From NCBI GenBank assembly GCA_023423895.1, contig JAFAER010000198.1, forward strand, positions 1 through 64,000: 64,000 nucleotides of DNA, given 5' to 3'. The position numbers were made by a program, and so were the translations under genes. Positions 24,092 through 33,058 of this stretch are shown here, in pieces. Source of the DNA: Pseudomonadota bacterium (GTDB taxonomy: Bacteria > Myxococcota_A > Polyangia > Polyangiales > Polyangiaceae). Under the pieces are notes generated by a model. That model searched no databases. It was not told the DNA's origin and saw only the letters and a program-made list of their open reading frames with translations. Numbering within the stretch: position 1 is the stretch's first letter; each line of letters opens with the position of its first letter.

Positions 24092-26341
24092 TCAGTTGGC
24101 CTTCTTCATGTCGGCGAGGACGCGTGTGGCTTCGTCGACCCAGAGGTCGCGCGCGAGCGTGTCCTTCCACTTGTCGAGGCGCTTCTGCGTGCGCGGATCC
24201 GTCGCCGGCGTGCCCTGCGGCGAGAGCCCGACGACCTCCATCAAGGGCTTCGGCTCGTTCTTCTTCGGATCGAGCGCGTCGAGCTCCGCCTTCATGCGCT
24301 TGTGCTCGGCCTGCCAGGCGTCGCGAGCGAGCGGCCTCTGCGACTTGTCTTTGCGCGTCTCCATCAGCTTCGCGAACTTCGTGACGGTGGCGAGATCTGG
24401 ATTCGCGCTCGTGCGCGACGCGCTCGCAGCCGCGAGGTCGACCGTCTTCCAGGTGTGAGGCACCTTCGCGTACGGCACCGGAGCGATCGTCGACCACGGA
24501 ATCGGGTGGAAGAGCGTGCGCTCGCCGGACTCGACGAACGACGTCGGGTCGGGCAGGAGGACGTCGGGAACGATGCCTTTGAGCTGCGTGGAGCCGCCGC
24601 TCACCCGGAAGTACTCCTGGATCGTGATCTTGTAGAGACCGAGCGGATCGGCTTGCGGCTGCATCTGCCGGACGTTGCGATCGAGATCGATCACGGCCTG
24701 AACGGTGCCCTTGCCGTGCGTTGCGCTCGATCCCACGACCACCGCGCGCTCGTAGTCCTGGAGCGCCCCCGCCACGATCTCCGCCGCCGACGCGCAGAAG
24801 CGGTCCACGAGGACGACGACCGGGCCGTCGAACGCGACGGACGTGTCCGTGTCGTGGAGCACTTCGACGCTGCCCTTGGCATCCTTCGTCTGCACGACGG
24901 GGCCATCTTTGATGAAGAGCCCGGTGATGTCGCGCGCGTGCGTGAGGAGGCCGCCGCCATTGCCGCGGAGGTCGAAGACGAGCGACTTCACGCCCTTCTT
25001 GGTGAGCTGGCCGAGAATCGTGCGCATGTCGTCGGTGGCGTTGCGCTCACCAGGCTTCTTCGCTCGGCCGCCTTCGCCATAGAAGGCTGGAAGGTGCACA
25101 TAACCGACATCGCCGTTGGACTTCGTCTTCAGCACCGCGCCGCGGGCGTAGGTCGCTTCGATCCGGATGACGTCGCGCGTGATGGAGATGTTCTTGATGC
25201 TCCCATCCGGCTTCTTCACCGTGAGGATGACGACCGTCCCCTTGGGGCCGCGGATCATGCTCACGACCTGGTCGATCGGCATGTCCGTCACGTCGACCGG
25301 GGGCTTGCCTTCCTGCGCGACGGTCTGGATCAGATCGCCGATCTCGAGCTTGCCCTGCTGCCACGCGGCGCCGCCGGGAACGAGGTCGTGCACCAGGATG
25401 TAGTGGTCCTGCTCTCGCAGCGTCGCCCCGATGCCCTCGAGCCGGCCGGTGATGGCAATGTCGAAGTTCGCCTCGTCGGCCGGGGGCAGATAGTTCGTAT
25501 GCGGGTCGAAGGCGGCATTCACCGCGTTGATGAAGGTCTGCGCCGGTTCGAGCTTGTCGACGGTGCCGCGCCGCACGAACTGAGTCGCAAACTGCTCGGC
25601 GATCTCCTTCTGGACCTTGTCGCGACGTCCCTCGAAGGTCGCCGGGATCTCTCCCAGCGCCTTTTCGGCCGCGGCATCGCGCTTCGCCTCGTCGGAGTCC
25701 GCCGACTTGTCCTCCGGCTTCGGATGCGTCCGCCGCTCGAGCGTGTCCTCGAGCTGCTGGATCCGCTCCAGGACCTGGAGCTTGAGCACACCGCGCCAGC
25801 GCGCCGCGAGCTCCTCCTCGCTCTTGCAGAATGCACGCTTCTTCGGATCGGTCTCGAGCGACTCGTTCGCGGTGAAATCGAGCGGGGTCGCCAGTGTCCG
25901 CGCGATGATGTCCGCGACGACGCGGCGCCGTTGCGCGAGGAGCGCAACACCTTTCCGTCCGAGCACGAGATCGCCGGCGCGGAGCTCGTCATCCATGTCC
26001 GTCTCGAAGCGCGCCAGCTTCTGCACGTCGCTCTCGAGCAGGAACAGCTTGCCGCTGTCGATCTGCTCGATGAAGCGCTGGAACGCCTCTTTCGACACGG
26101 AATCGTCGATGGAGCGCGCGAGAACGTGCTCGCGCGCGAGGAGCGTGCCCGCGGCGCTGGCGATCACCGCCTCGCGCGGATCACGCGGGGACTCGGGGAG
26201 ATCCGCGTCGCCAACGGACGCAGAGGCGCCCGCCGAAGGACCAGGGGAAGGGGGAGCCCTCCCGTCGAGCTTGTCTGCGGTGCGTGGTGAGCTGCACGAG
26301 AGCACGAGCGCGAAGAGAAGGAACGAGCGGCGCATGCGCAC
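24092..26341 (-). CDS. prc: Carboxy-terminal processing protease Prc/Tsp (S41), lipoprotein
   Basis: The protein has 749 residues, the long Prc form. The lipoprotein signal 'MRMRRSFLLFALVLSC' is followed by a Pro/Ser linker, then a Tsp N-terminal helical domain ('ISKEAFQRF'-type 'VSKEAFQRFIEQIDSGKLFL'). The hinge is 'AAFDPHTNYLPP'. A PDZ domain covers ~293-380 ('GIGATLREQDHYILVHDLVP'). The S41 core includes 'LVFDLRGNGGGLL'. The catalytic dyad is S518 in 'DRFCASAAEIVAGALQDY' and K544 in 'SSATHGKGTVQ'. Prc degrades or trims periplasmic proteins from the C terminus. The C-terminal DUF3340-like helical tail is present. It is monocistronic. Confidence 0.95.
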   Translation of the reverse strand: MRMRRSFLLFALVLSCSSPRTADKLDGRAPPSPGPSAGASASVGDADLPESPRDPREAVIASAAGTLLAREHVLARSIDDSVSKEAFQRFIEQIDSGKLFLLESDVQKLARFETDMDDELRAGDLVLGRKGVALLAQRRRVVADIIARTLATPLDFTANESLETDPKKRAFCKSEEELAARWRGVLKLQVLERIQQLEDTLERRTHPKPEDKSADSDEAKRDAAAEKALGEIPATFEGRRDKVQKEIAEQFATQFVRRGTVDKLEPAQTFINAVNAAFDPHTNYLPPADEANFDIAITGRLEGIGATLREQDHYILVHDLVPGGAAWQQGKLEIGDLIQTVAQEGKPPVDVTDMPIDQVVSMIRGPKGTVVILTVKKPDGSIKNISITRDVIRIEATYARGAVLKTKSNGDVGYVHLPAFYGEGGRAKKPGERNATDDMRTILGQLTKKGVKSLVFDLRGNGGGLLTHARDITGLFIKDGPVVQTKDAKGSVEVLHDTDTSVAFDGPVVVLVDRFCASAAEIVAGALQDYERAVVVGSSATHGKGTVQAVIDLDRNVRQMQPQADPLGLYKITIQEYFRVSGGSTQLKGIVPDVLLPDPTSFVESGERTLFHPIPWSTIAPVPYAKVPHTWKTVDLAAASASRTSANPDLATVTKFAKLMETRKDKSQRPLARDAWQAEHKRMKAELDALDPKKNEPKPLMEVVGLSPQGTPATDPRTQKRLDKWKDTLARDLWVDEATRVLADMKKAN

Positions 26342-26561
26342 AAGGTATCACGCGTTCGCTGCGTGAAGACGATGGTGGGGGGGCGAAAGCTGCACGAGCG
26401 ATGAAAGGCGCGATCCGGCTGCTCGCGCTATCCCGCCTGCGCGGGACTCCGGGCCGTTTCCAAAGGCAAGCAGGACGGTCGTGCGGTCCGGGGTGGAGGC
26501 GCGCCGTCGGCGACCGTGAGGCCGGACGGCTTGAGGGTGCTGGGGGCGCTCGTCGGTCACT

Positions 26562-27605
26562 TCACGAAGGGCGGAGCTGCGGCTCGAATCTACGCGGACG
26601 CGTCATCTCCCGCTCCCGCCGGAAGCGGCCCGAGCGGATTGCGCGAACGAGCACTGCGGCCAGCGCGAGCAGGCTCGCGCCGACGATGACCCCCAGCGCC
26701 TGGTGCTTCGTCTTGATCCCGCCGAGCGCGACGAGAAGAGCCGTTGCGGCCGCCGGCGGGTGGTCGGCCTTGAGCGGGATCGCCAAGGCGATCGTGATGC
26801 CGACGGACAGCGCTGCGGCGGCCACACGAGCGATCGTCGTCGGGCCGGTGAGCGGGTCGGGATCATCGTAGGCGCCGAGCGCTGCGACCATCGCGAAGCC
26901 TGCACCGAGCCCGATCAGATGGCCGACGACCGTGTTGTACGCGCGCGCTGAAGGATGTGCCCAGTCGACGGCCGCGAGGTAGGCCGACGGACCGAGGCTC
27001 GGCAACAGCCAGGGCTGTCCGGTCGCGAGCGATCCGATGCCGACGAATACGAGCAGCACCGTCGCGACCAACGGCGACCAGACCAGATCCGGCAGTGCGG
27101 CCGCAGAGACGGTACGTGGAACGGATGCCTCGATCTCGCGGACGGGTTCGGCCGGCACCGCGATCGCTTGTGGAGAGGCATCTTTGAGCTGCGTCAGGAT
27201 CCACTGGAGCTGGCGCTTGGTGTCCTCGCTCGCGTCCGTGCACGTCTTCGCGAGGTCATGGTCGAACAGCGCCCGCGCCGCCCGTCCGAGCTCGAGCCAG
27301 AGCAGCTCCACGTCTTGCGCGAGTAGAGCGAGGTCGTGCAGGTCCTCGACGAGACCGATCGCCCCCACACGCGGATCGTGGAACAGCGCCGAACGGAGCT
27401 GGCCGGGTTGTTTCGTCACCCTGACGCCGTACTTCGTCGCGACTTTCTCGAGCACGTCGACGTGTTCGGCCGACCACGCGGCAATGGTCCGTGCGACGTC
27501 GCGTATGTCCGCGTCGCGACTATGACGGTCCGACACGAGCACGAGGGCATCGGCGAGCTGGCGTTCGCTCGTCTTCAGGCGGCCGACGATTCGGTCCACG
27601 TGCAT
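26562..27605 (-). CDS. HPP-family membrane protein fused to an N-terminal four-helix domain; candidate nitrite transporter
   Basis: The protein has 347 residues. Residues ~1-150 are helical and resemble hemerythrin/ferritin-like bundles ('RQLADALVLVSDRHSRDADI', 'AAWSAEHVDVLEKVATKYGV'). Residues ~175-320 form the HPP membrane domain with about four to five helices, including 'SPLVATVLLVFVGIGSLATG', 'QPWLLPSLGPSAYLAAVDWA' and the signature 'KADHPPAAATALLVALGG'. HPP proteins from cyanobacteria and plastids carry nitrite. A strong AGGAGG site (27610-27615) overlaps the stop of the upstream molybdoenzyme gene, so the two are translationally linked. This supports a nitrate/nitrite role by inference. 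Confidence 0.85.
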   Translation of the reverse strand: MHVDRIVGRLKTSERQLADALVLVSDRHSRDADIRDVARTIAAWSAEHVDVLEKVATKYGVRVTKQPGQLRSALFHDPRVGAIGLVEDLHDLALLAQDVELLWLELGRAARALFDHDLAKTCTDASEDTKRQLQWILTQLKDASPQAIAVPAEPVREIEASVPRTVSAAALPDLVWSPLVATVLLVFVGIGSLATGQPWLLPSLGPSAYLAAVDWAHPSARAYNTVVGHLIGLGAGFAMVAALGAYDDPDPLTGPTTIARVAAAALSVGITIALAIPLKADHPPAAATALLVALGGIKTKHQALGVIVGASLLALAAVLVRAIRSGRFRREREMTRPRRFEPQLRPS

Positions 27606-27613
27606 GAGTCCTC

Positions 27614-29914
27614 CTAGGCCTTCCGTCGAATCCGCGCAGCGGAATACTTGAACTGCGGTTGCTTGCTCACGGGGTCGATCGCGGTGAGCGTCAGCTCGTT
27701 CGCCGCCGTCTCTGCGCGCGGATTGTCCCAGTGCCCGTAGTGGAACGGCAGGAAGAGGTGCCCGTCGAGGATCTCGGTGACGCGGGCATGCACGATCACC
27801 TTCCCGCGCCGAGACTCGATGACGACCTTGTCACCGGTCCGGATCCCGAGGTGCTTGGCGTCGTGTGCCGAGATCTCCACCTCGGCGCGCGGCGCCGCTT
27901 CGTTCAGCGGCGGCGAACGTCCCGTCTTCGTCCGCGTGTGGAAGTGGTAGACGACTCGGCCGGTCGAGAGCCAGAACGGGTAGTCGGCGTCCGGCTCTTC
28001 GTACGGCGGCAGGTAGTCGGCCGCCTTGAGCCATGCACGCCCGCCGGGATCGTTTGCCTGATAGTCGGTGCGAGTGGCCGCGGCGCCGGTCAGTAGGTCG
28101 TGCCCGTAGGTCTCGCAGTCGTCGACTCCGGTGTGAAAGCGATGGTCGGTGTAGAGGCGGCGGCATCCTTCGGGATACTCGTCGTTGCACGGCCACTGGA
28201 TGCCGGAGCCGCGCGAGAGGATGGCGTAGGTCATCCCGCTGTAGTCGCACGGGCGGCCGCGGCTCAGCGCTTTGAAGTGCTCGAAGGCTTCGTCCGGACG
28301 GGACCACCCGATGAGCGGGCCGCCGTCCTTGTCCCGGAATTCCATGCGCCGGGCGTAGTCGAGGAAGATGTCGAGGTCGCTGCGCGCTTCGCCCGGCGGG
28401 TCGATCGCCTTGTGCGAGATGTGCACTGTGCGATCGACGTTGGTGAACGTGCCCGTCTTCTCTCCCCAGATCGCGGCCGGGAGGACCACGTCGGCGAGCT
28501 CCGTCGTCTCCGTCGGGAAGCCGTCCTGCGTGACGACGAAGAGCGACTTTTGCTGGAGGATCTTCCGGATGCGTGACGACTCGGGGAGCGAGACGGCGGG
28601 GTTCGTACCGGCGATCCACAACATCCCCAGCGAGCCCTCCTCTGCATAGCGGAACATCTTCATCACGTGCGTCGGCGGTGCGTATTGGGGGAGCCTTTCC
28701 GGCTCCACATTCCAGTGTCGTGCGAGGCGAGCGACGTGCTCCGGGTTGTCCCAGTTGAGGAAGACCGCGAGCTCTCCATTCGCGCCGGTCTCACGCGTGT
28801 TCTGCGCGCTGGGCTGCCCGTTCATCTGGAACACGGTGCTGCCAGGGCGTCCGATCATTCCGCGAACGAGCTGGATGTTGTTCACCTGCACCGCTGCTGC
28901 GGTCGCCTGGAACGACTGATACACACCCTGCAGGCATGTAGAGACGAGCGTCGGGGTCGTGCCGATGATTTCTGCGGCCGCGACGAGGCGGTCGACTGGG
29001 ATCTGCGTGATGGATTCGACGCGCTCCGGTGTGTACCGCTCCACCGTACGGGCGAGCTCCTCGAATCCCTTCGTATGGTGCTCGATGAACGGGCGATCGA
29101 TGTGACCGTTCCGCACCAACAGATGGAGAATCCCGTTCAGGACGGCGACGTTGGTTCCGACACGCGGCTGCAGGTGGACATCGGCTTCCGCGGCGGTGTC
29201 CGTGCGTCGCGGGTCGACGACCACGAGCTTCGGTGGCCGCGGTCCGCGCCGGCGGTCGAGTATCCGTGCCCAGAGGACTGTCTGCGTGGCCGCGAGATTG
29301 TTGCCGACGAGGAAGATGGCGTCCGTGACGTCGAAGTCCTCGACGGAGCCGGGATCGCCATCGGTGCCGAACGACTGGATGAGCGCCAGCGCAGCGGTCG
29401 CCGTGCAGAGGCGCGTGTTGCCGTCGATGTGGTTCGTCCTGACGCCCGCGCGCGCGACGATGGCCAGCGTGTAGTACTCCTCCAGGAAGAGCTGCCCACT
29501 GTTGTAGAAGCCGATCGCGCCGGGGCCTTGCGCCGCGAGGATCGACTGGGAACGATCGACGATGAGACCCATCGCCTCGTCCCACGTCGCTGGCACGAGC
29601 TTCCCATGCTTCCGCACCAGAGGGCGCGTCAACCGATCCGGGCTGTGGTTCGCCACCCAACCATTGAGGCCCTTCGGTCCAAGCCGCCCGCGATTGACGC
29701 GGTCGACGCCACGCCCCCGCACACCGACGATGCGGTTGTCTTTCACGCCGATGTCGAGCGCGCAGCCGTGCGAGCAGAGCAGGCAACACGACTGCACCCA
29801 GCGCTCTGGTTGCTCCGCGACATTCGCGTCGACGCGTATCGGCCACGTCCCTTCGCCGTCGTACGGCGTGCGGTCACCCCAGATGTCACGGATGCTGTCC
29901 CGCTTCGGAGGCAT
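27614..29914 (-). CDS. Molybdopterin oxidoreductase, assimilatory nitrate-reductase-like
   Basis: The start is the ATG at 29914, preceded by GAGGAGA; the protein has 766 residues. The N-terminal FeS motif is 'SCCLLCSHGCALDIGV' (C44, C47, C51), but the fourth Cys is replaced by Gly in 'NRGRLGPKGLNGW'. The Mo-ligand region is 'GNTRLCTATAALAL'. Further signatures are 'DAIFLVGNNLAATQTVLWAR', 'VVVDPRRTDTAAEADVHLQP', 'TNVDRTVHIS' and a C-terminal dinucleotide-binding domain ('GIRTGDKVVIESRRGKV'). The enzyme is bis-MGD, cytoplasmic (no Tat signal). It lies 8 nt before the HPP gene. Nitrate reductase is the best guess; formate dehydrogenase-like function is possible. Confidence 0.87.
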   Translation of the reverse strand: MPPKRDSIRDIWGDRTPYDGEGTWPIRVDANVAEQPERWVQSCCLLCSHGCALDIGVKDNRIVGVRGRGVDRVNRGRLGPKGLNGWVANHSPDRLTRPLVRKHGKLVPATWDEAMGLIVDRSQSILAAQGPGAIGFYNSGQLFLEEYYTLAIVARAGVRTNHIDGNTRLCTATAALALIQSFGTDGDPGSVEDFDVTDAIFLVGNNLAATQTVLWARILDRRRGPRPPKLVVVDPRRTDTAAEADVHLQPRVGTNVAVLNGILHLLVRNGHIDRPFIEHHTKGFEELARTVERYTPERVESITQIPVDRLVAAAEIIGTTPTLVSTCLQGVYQSFQATAAAVQVNNIQLVRGMIGRPGSTVFQMNGQPSAQNTRETGANGELAVFLNWDNPEHVARLARHWNVEPERLPQYAPPTHVMKMFRYAEEGSLGMLWIAGTNPAVSLPESSRIRKILQQKSLFVVTQDGFPTETTELADVVLPAAIWGEKTGTFTNVDRTVHISHKAIDPPGEARSDLDIFLDYARRMEFRDKDGGPLIGWSRPDEAFEHFKALSRGRPCDYSGMTYAILSRGSGIQWPCNDEYPEGCRRLYTDHRFHTGVDDCETYGHDLLTGAAATRTDYQANDPGGRAWLKAADYLPPYEEPDADYPFWLSTGRVVYHFHTRTKTGRSPPLNEAAPRAEVEISAHDAKHLGIRTGDKVVIESRRGKVIVHARVTEILDGHLFLPFHYGHWDNPRAETAANELTLTAIDPVSKQPQFKYSAARIRRKA

Positions 29915-30110
29915 GCTTTCTCCTCTGCCGATACGCGCGAGATGCAGCAGGCGAACGGCTGCATGCCTGTGCGACCCATTCGACGCGCGCTCGCACCGAG
30001 GAGCGTGCACGAGCAGGAGGCGTTCCATCCGTCGTCGACAGCGCGTGCGCACGGGGGCAGACGCTCGGGCTTGTCTCGAGCGCCGGTCCGCGTTACCGCC
30101 GCCACTGGCG

Positions 30111-30770
30111 ATGCGGAAGACACGCGAGGAGCGGCGTGCGTTCGTGCTCGAGCAGACGCGGCTCGTGCCGGTCCCGCTCGTCCCGGAGCTCAGCGTCTAC
30201 ACGGCTCGCGCGGTGAATCCGGTGTGGTTCGAGACTGCGCGGTGGCTCGGCAACGACGACGCGGACGTGCCGTTCTGGTGCGTGCCGTGGGCGGGTGGTC
30301 AGGCGCTCGCGCGCTACCTCCTCGATCATCCGGAGGTCGTCCGCGGCGCGAACGTCCTCGACTTTGCGTGTGGCGGCGGGATCGTCGCCATCGCCGCCGC
30401 CCGTGCCGGTGCGAACGTCTCGGCCGTCGACATCGATCCGCTCGCGTGCGTGGCGACGAGGCTGGCGGCCGAGGCGAACGCCGTCGCCATCGACGTCAAG
30501 ACGAGTGACGTCGTCGGCGAGGCGTTGCCCGGCGTCGACATCGTCCTTGCCGGTGACGTCTGGTACGAGCCGGCGCCGAGCGCCCGCTTTCGCCGTTGGT
30601 TGGAGCGGCTCGCTCGTCGAGGCATGAGCGTCCTGACGAGCGATGCGGGGCGAGGGTATGCACCCCGTCGAGCGCGCGAGCTCGCGCGGTACGAGGTGCC
30701 GACGCCGTTCGACCTCGAGGCCGTGGCGGTCCGTCCGACCCGCGTGCTCGCGATCAGCCCAAACGGCTGA
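30111..30770 (+). CDS. Class I SAM-dependent methyltransferase (ETFB-lysine/PrmA-like)
   Basis: The protein has 219 residues from the ATG at 30111. The SAM-binding core is 'VLDFACGGGIVAIAAARAGA' followed by 'VSAVDIDPLACVATRLAAEA', and the post-core strand is 'GVDIVLAGDVWYEP'. N-terminal 'PFWCVPWAGGQALARYLLDH' is the substrate-side signature of the METTL20/ETFBKMT-like group, which methylates lysines of electron-transfer flavoprotein beta. The D-V-W-Y variant of the usual DxxY motif fits. It is cytoplasmic. A small gene follows 36 nt downstream and may be co-transcribed. Confidence 0.88.
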   Translation: MRKTREERRAFVLEQTRLVPVPLVPELSVYTARAVNPVWFETARWLGNDDADVPFWCVPWAGGQALARYLLDHPEVVRGANVLDFACGGGIVAIAAARAGANVSAVDIDPLACVATRLAAEANAVAIDVKTSDVVGEALPGVDIVLAGDVWYEPAPSARFRRWLERLARRGMSVLTSDAGRGYAPRRARELARYEVPTPFDLEAVAVRPTRVLAISPNG

Positions 30771-30806
30771 CCCCGAGCTCACGGGGCTGTAGGATGCGCC
30801 CGAAAA

Positions 30807-31340
30807 ATGCCGAAGATACTGACGCAGTTCTCGTCGCACGCGAACACGATCGCGGACACGTTCCGAGCGGCCTTCGTGAAGACGCAGCTCGGTGACTGCA
30901 CGGTGGAGATGACCGCTCCGGAGGAGAGCACGCGCGGAGGGCTCTTCGGGCTACAGCAGCTGACGCTCCGTTCTCCGTCGGGGATGGCGATCATCGCGGG
31001 GAGCGTTCACGCCGGCGAGAAGAAGGCTGAGCTACGAGCATTCCCGCTCGTTGCACGTCTCCACGAAGACCGCTTCAAGCGCGCTCCTTCGTTCAGCGAG
31101 ACGGACTACGCCGCGTTCCTCGCGAGGGCCGAGCCGATCCTCGCCGCCTTCGGGCTGGAGGTGACGCGCATCGACGTTCTCCCGGAGGCACGCCCCTCCG
31201 ATGCCCCGGGTGCCCTCGCTCCGTCGCTTCCTCCCGCCGCGGCTCGCGCGCGCCTCGTGAAGTGGGCGCTGGTGCTGGTCGCGTTCCTCGCGATCGGCAT
31301 CGGTGCGCTCCTGTGGGGGCGATACTTCCTCGAGGGGTGA
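30807..31340 (+). CDS. Small C-tail-anchored protein, unknown
   Basis: The protein has 177 residues. The N-terminal ~135 residues are soluble ('MPKILTQFSSHANTIADTFR', 'CTVEMTAPEESTRGGLFGLQ') with no family I recognise. The C terminus has one membrane helix ('VKWALVLVAFLAIGIGALLW') followed by RYFLEG, so it is probably tail-anchored with the soluble part in the cytoplasm. It lies 36 nt after the methyltransferase gene and is convergent with the anti-sigma-like gene. Confidence 0.65.
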   Translation: MPKILTQFSSHANTIADTFRAAFVKTQLGDCTVEMTAPEESTRGGLFGLQQLTLRSPSGMAIIAGSVHAGEKKAELRAFPLVARLHEDRFKRAPSFSETDYAAFLARAEPILAAFGLEVTRIDVLPEARPSDAPGALAPSLPPAAARARLVKWALVLVAFLAIGIGALLWGRYFLEG

Positions 31341-31367
31341 CCCCCGAAGCGTGGCGTCTCGTTAACG

Positions 31368-32261
31368 TCAGTCGGCGGAGCGTTCGAGCGCCACGCTCCG
31401 GCTGGCCGTTTCTGGAAACTGTTCGAGCAAGGTGCGCCATGCGGCGCGCTCCTCTGCGCGGCGGCCGAGCGCTTGGAGGCTTCGTGCGCGGCCGACGAGC
31501 GCCTCCTCGTGGAGAGAGCCTCTGCGCTCGCTGGCGAGGTAGGCGTCGAAGGATGCGAGCGCCGCTGCTGGAGCACCGCGTGCGAGCTCCATGCGTCCGA
31601 GGATGACCCGAGAGGTGATCGCCTCTCGGCTGCTGGGGTGAGCATCGACGAGGCGGTGATAGAGCGCCTGCGCCGTGGCGTCGTCGCCGCCTCGACGCGC
31701 CTTGTTCGCGCGCTCGAAGAGCTCGGAAGGGGTTTCGCGGATCTCCTGTTCGGAGTCCGGAACTTTGGTGCCGACGTCGACGGCCGTGCTCCGACCCGTC
31801 AGCGCCGCGCCCGTAGAGGACGGCGCCGGCGCAGCGGCGGATGGCTTCGCGGACGGGACGTCCGGCAAGCTCGTCACGGCGACGCCGGGCGCAGAGGCGG
31901 GCGCCTCGGGCGACGACGGCGGCTGTTCCGACGGCGCAGGCTGCGCGACGGCGGCGGGGGTGCCCGTCGGTACCGGATCAGCCACGTCCTCGTGTGTCGT
32001 GACCCAGGTGAGCGCGACCGCAGTCGCGATCGCGGCGGCTCCGATCCCCGCGGGCCACGTCCTCGCTGTCAGCGCTTTGGGCTCTCTGGGCTCGCGAGCG
32101 AGCGGCGTCTCGGGTGGCGCGGGGACGGCCACCGCGGCGGCGACGGTTGCCTGGACGAGACGATCGAGGCGACCGCTGCTCTTGGCGTTCGCAAGCGCGC
32201 GGCGAGTTTGGCTGGAGAGCCGACGCTCCGCCGATGTCGGCTTCGGATCGATGTCACTCAT
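31368..32261 (-). CDS. Anti-sigma-like membrane protein with C-terminal TPR-like repeats (cassette A)
   Basis: The protein has 297 residues. Cytoplasmic N terminus of ~70 residues, one membrane helix ('WPAGIGAAAIATAVALTWVT'), a long Pro/Ala/Ser-rich periplasmic linker, then TPR-like helices ('ELFERANKARRGGDDATAQA', 'LYHRLVDAHPSSREAITSRV'). It overlaps the sigma factor gene upstream by 8 nt. The layout equals that of the gene at 55280-56023. No zinc-binding HxxxCxxC motif is present, so the anti-sigma role rests on position, topology and coupling to the sigma gene. Periplasmic TPRs could sense partner proteins. Confidence 0.75.
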   Translation of the reverse strand: MSDIDPKPTSAERRLSSQTRRALANAKSSGRLDRLVQATVAAAVAVPAPPETPLAREPREPKALTARTWPAGIGAAAIATAVALTWVTTHEDVADPVPTGTPAAVAQPAPSEQPPSSPEAPASAPGVAVTSLPDVPSAKPSAAAPAPSSTGAALTGRSTAVDVGTKVPDSEQEIRETPSELFERANKARRGGDDATAQALYHRLVDAHPSSREAITSRVILGRMELARGAPAAALASFDAYLASERRGSLHEEALVGRARSLQALGRRAEERAAWRTLLEQFPETASRSVALERSAD

Positions 32262-33018
32262 CGCCTGCGCCCCCTTTCTTGATCGTCAGCGTTCGCCCAT
32301 CGGCGAGGTCCATGAGGTTCGGGGCGCGCTCGATCTTGCGGCGGAGCGCTTCACGCGCCAACCGCAGACGGCTTCGCACGGTGTTCACGGGGACGCCGGT
32401 CTCGGCGGCGATCTCGGTGAGCTCGTACTCGAGCACGAAGCGGAGAAGCAGCGTCTGGGCTTGCTCCTCCGGAAGCGTCTGGAGGAGCTCGCTCATCACA
32501 CGTCGCAGAACCGCATCCGCGGAGTCGTCCGTGTCGTCGAGCACCTCTTCGTCGCAGGCGATGCCGTCGTTCGACCGGATCCGCTCTGCGAGCTTGGCCG
32601 AGCGCTTCTCCGAGCGTCTCACCGCAAGCGCCGTCCTCGAGACGATGCGCATCGCGAACCCTCGGAACCCGCCTTCACCGCGGAACGCCCCGAGCTGCTT
32701 GATGACGGTGAGCGTGCCCATCTGCACGGCATCGTCGAGCTCCGGGTGATGTTCCCCGAGCACGCTGACGGCGACGCGGAAGGCGTCCGGCATGAACGAC
32801 CCGACGATCTCGCGGATCGCCGCAGCGTCGCCGGCCATCGCAGCCTCGAGCGGTAGGTCGGTCCCGGCGGGGGCCGCCACCGCGGTCTCGAGCGAGACGT
32901 CCGTCATCGACGCGTCGGCCTCGGCTGCGTCGTCGAAGGCAGAGGTCGTGTGGCGTGTGCGCGCGGTCGACTCGGGAGGCGAAGCGACGGACTCGGCACG
33001 GCGGAAGACGGCTAGCAT
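32254..33018 (-). CDS. ECF-type RNA polymerase sigma factor (cassette A)
   Basis: The protein has 254 residues from the ATG at 33018; GGAGG lies 7 nt upstream. The N-terminal extension of ~55 residues is acidic and low complexity. Region 2 is 'IREIVGSFMPDAFRVAVSVL' then 'ELDDAVQMGTLTVIKQLGAF', and region 4 is 'LLQTLPEEQAQTLLLRFVLE' then 'LTEIAAETGVPVNTVRSRLR'. It directs transcription of a small regulon, probably including the operon it lies in. It is 40 nt downstream of the IgGFc-binding-like gene on the same strand and overlaps the anti-sigma-like gene. Confidence 0.88.
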   Translation of the reverse strand: MLAVFRRAESVASPPESTARTRHTTSAFDDAAEADASMTDVSLETAVAAPAGTDLPLEAAMAGDAAAIREIVGSFMPDAFRVAVSVLGEHHPELDDAVQMGTLTVIKQLGAFRGEGGFRGFAMRIVSRTALAVRRSEKRSAKLAERIRSNDGIACDEEVLDDTDDSADAVLRRVMSELLQTLPEEQAQTLLLRFVLEYELTEIAAETGVPVNTVRSRLRLAREALRRKIERAPNLMDLADGRTLTIKKGGAGDE

Positions 33019-33058
33019 GGCGCCGCCTCCGTCGCTCCCGCTGCGTCGACAGCCGAGC

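Noticed and set aside
24008..26290. Plus-strand frame of 760 codons opposite prc
   Set aside because: Antisense shadow; prc motifs are complete on the other strand.
28667..30508. Plus-strand frame of 613 codons opposite the molybdoenzyme
   Set aside because: Antisense shadow, crosses the methyltransferase start in the wrong frame.
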